DNA of 44,109 nucleotides from positions 1-44,109 of the forward strand of contig CAZKUR010000030.1 of assembly GCA_964556005.1 (NCBI GenBank), read 5' to 3'. Shown here one piece after another: positions 43,655-44,109 of the stretch. The notes beneath the pieces were generated by a model, which had not been told where the DNA came from, ran no database searches, and worked only from the letters and a program-made list of their open reading frames with translations. The position numbers were made by a program, and so were the translations under genes. Source of the stretch: CAZKUR01 sp964556005. GTDB lineage: Bacteria; Bacteroidota; Ignavibacteria; Ignavibacteriales; Ignavibacteriaceae. The stretch's first letter is position 1, and each line of letters starts with the position of its first letter.

Positions 43655-44109
43655 ATGTCCGATTACGTAAAAGACCTAATGGCCGAAGTAAAGGCTAAAA
43701 ATCCAGCCCAACCAGAGTTCCATCAGGCAGTTCAAGAAGTTGCCGAATCGCTTGTACTCGTTTTGGAAAAACATCCTGAGTATAAAGCAGCCAAAATTCT
43801 CGAAAGAATAATTGAACCCGAAAGAGTAATCACATTCAGAGTACCGTGGGTAGATGATCAAGGAGAGATTCATATAAACAGAGGCTATAGAATAGAGATG
43901 AACAGCGCAATCGGTCCCTACAAAGGGGGTTTGCGTTTTCACCCATCTGTAACTTTGGGTATATTAAAATTCCTTGCATTCGAGCAGGTATTTAAAAACA
44001 GCCTGACCACACTTCCTATGGGTGGTGGTAAAGGCGGCTCCGATTTCGATCCTAAAGGAAAGAGCGATTTGAAAATTATGAGATTCTGCCAGGCTTTTAT
44101 GAGCGAGCT
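43655..44109 (+). CDS. gdhA: Glutamate dehydrogenase, long GdhA type (copy 3), cut by window end
   Basis: The first 151 codons are present, and the gene continues past the window. It is closely related to the copy at 39164: after about residue 38 the two proteins are nearly the same (HPEYKAAKILERIIEPER, then SAIGPYKGGLRFHPSV, then LTTLPMGGGKGGSDFD). The DNA differs at many third positions, so the duplication is old or under strong protein-level selection. Both substrate-binding and catalytic Lys are present so far. AAAGGAGG before ATG 43655 is the strongest SD in the window, which suggests high translation. The 101 bases separating it from the REC/ATP-grasp gene contain a possible hairpin (TTGCGT 43586-43591 with ACGCAA 43612-43617). 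Confidence 0.93.
   Translation, partial: MSDYVKDLMAEVKAKNPAQPEFHQAVQEVAESLVLVLEKHPEYKAAKILERIIEPERVITFRVPWVDDQGEIHINRGYRIEMNSAIGPYKGGLRFHPSVTLGILKFLAFEQVFKNSLTTLPMGGGKGGSDFDPKGKSDLKIMRFCQAFMSE

Overview
The window is AT-rich bacterial DNA with no rRNA, tRNA or CRISPR array visible. The best taxonomic clue is the secreted protein at 19265-20872. It ends in a type IX secretion (T9SS) sorting domain with the YQNFPNPFNPST signature, which is typical of Ignavibacteria and relatives in the Bacteroidota/Chlorobiota group. Gene starts are mixed: some have clear purine-rich Shine-Dalgarno (SD) sites, others have none, and GTG/TTG starts occur. Two runs of exactly 100 N (4952-5051 and 24129-24228) show this is a scaffold. 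The first run is flanked by a 55-bp duplication and is probably an unmerged contig overlap.

Region 1 (about 500-14141, mostly + strand) is a surface-polysaccharide locus. It holds a family 2 glycosyltransferase, a GT39-like membrane glycosyltransferase, a WecA/TagO-type initiating phosphoglycosyltransferase with a long extra membrane domain, a Wzi-like outer-membrane protein, rfbA, rfbC, a DegT aminotransferase, and the GDP-fucose genes fcl and gmd. A four-helix-bundle (S23-type) gene bounded by near-perfect 23-bp inverted repeats sits between fcl and gmd. A helix-turn-helix protein on the other strand and a cluster of degenerate palindromic repeats interrupt the early part.

Region 2 (14138-20872) is a regulatory module on the minus strand: ECF sigma factor, membrane anti-sigma with a zinc motif and outside TPRs, and an exported TPR-CHAT (caspase-like) protein anchored by a C-terminal helix. 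It shares a 66-bp palindromic divergent promoter region with the T9SS protein. The topology suggests the CHAT protease could act on the outer part of the anti-sigma factor. This is the most interesting candidate system, together with Region 4.

Region 3 (20873-28912) is mixed: a candidate small RNA, pepT, a second four-helix-bundle gene broken by one in-frame TGA, a U32 peptidase cut by the second gap, inorganic pyrophosphatase, an SBBP beta-propeller protein and proS.

Region 4 (29017-44109) is nitrogen-centred. Two paralogous proteins of about 1000 residues join receiver-like domains to a PEP-synthase-type ATP-grasp domain, but no phospho-His or PEP-binding domain is recognisable. Each is adjacent to glutamate dehydrogenase genes: minus-strand REC/ATP-grasp - zinc ribbon - GDH, and plus-strand gdhA - REC/ATP-grasp - gdhA' (cut by the window end). 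Between them lie ornithine carbamoyltransferase and carbamate kinase, Aat transferase, an M24 peptidase and a DUF2721 membrane protein. The repeated pairing suggests these ATP-grasp proteins sense or control the carbon/nitrogen junction at 2-oxoglutarate/glutamate, but nothing in the sequence proves that role.
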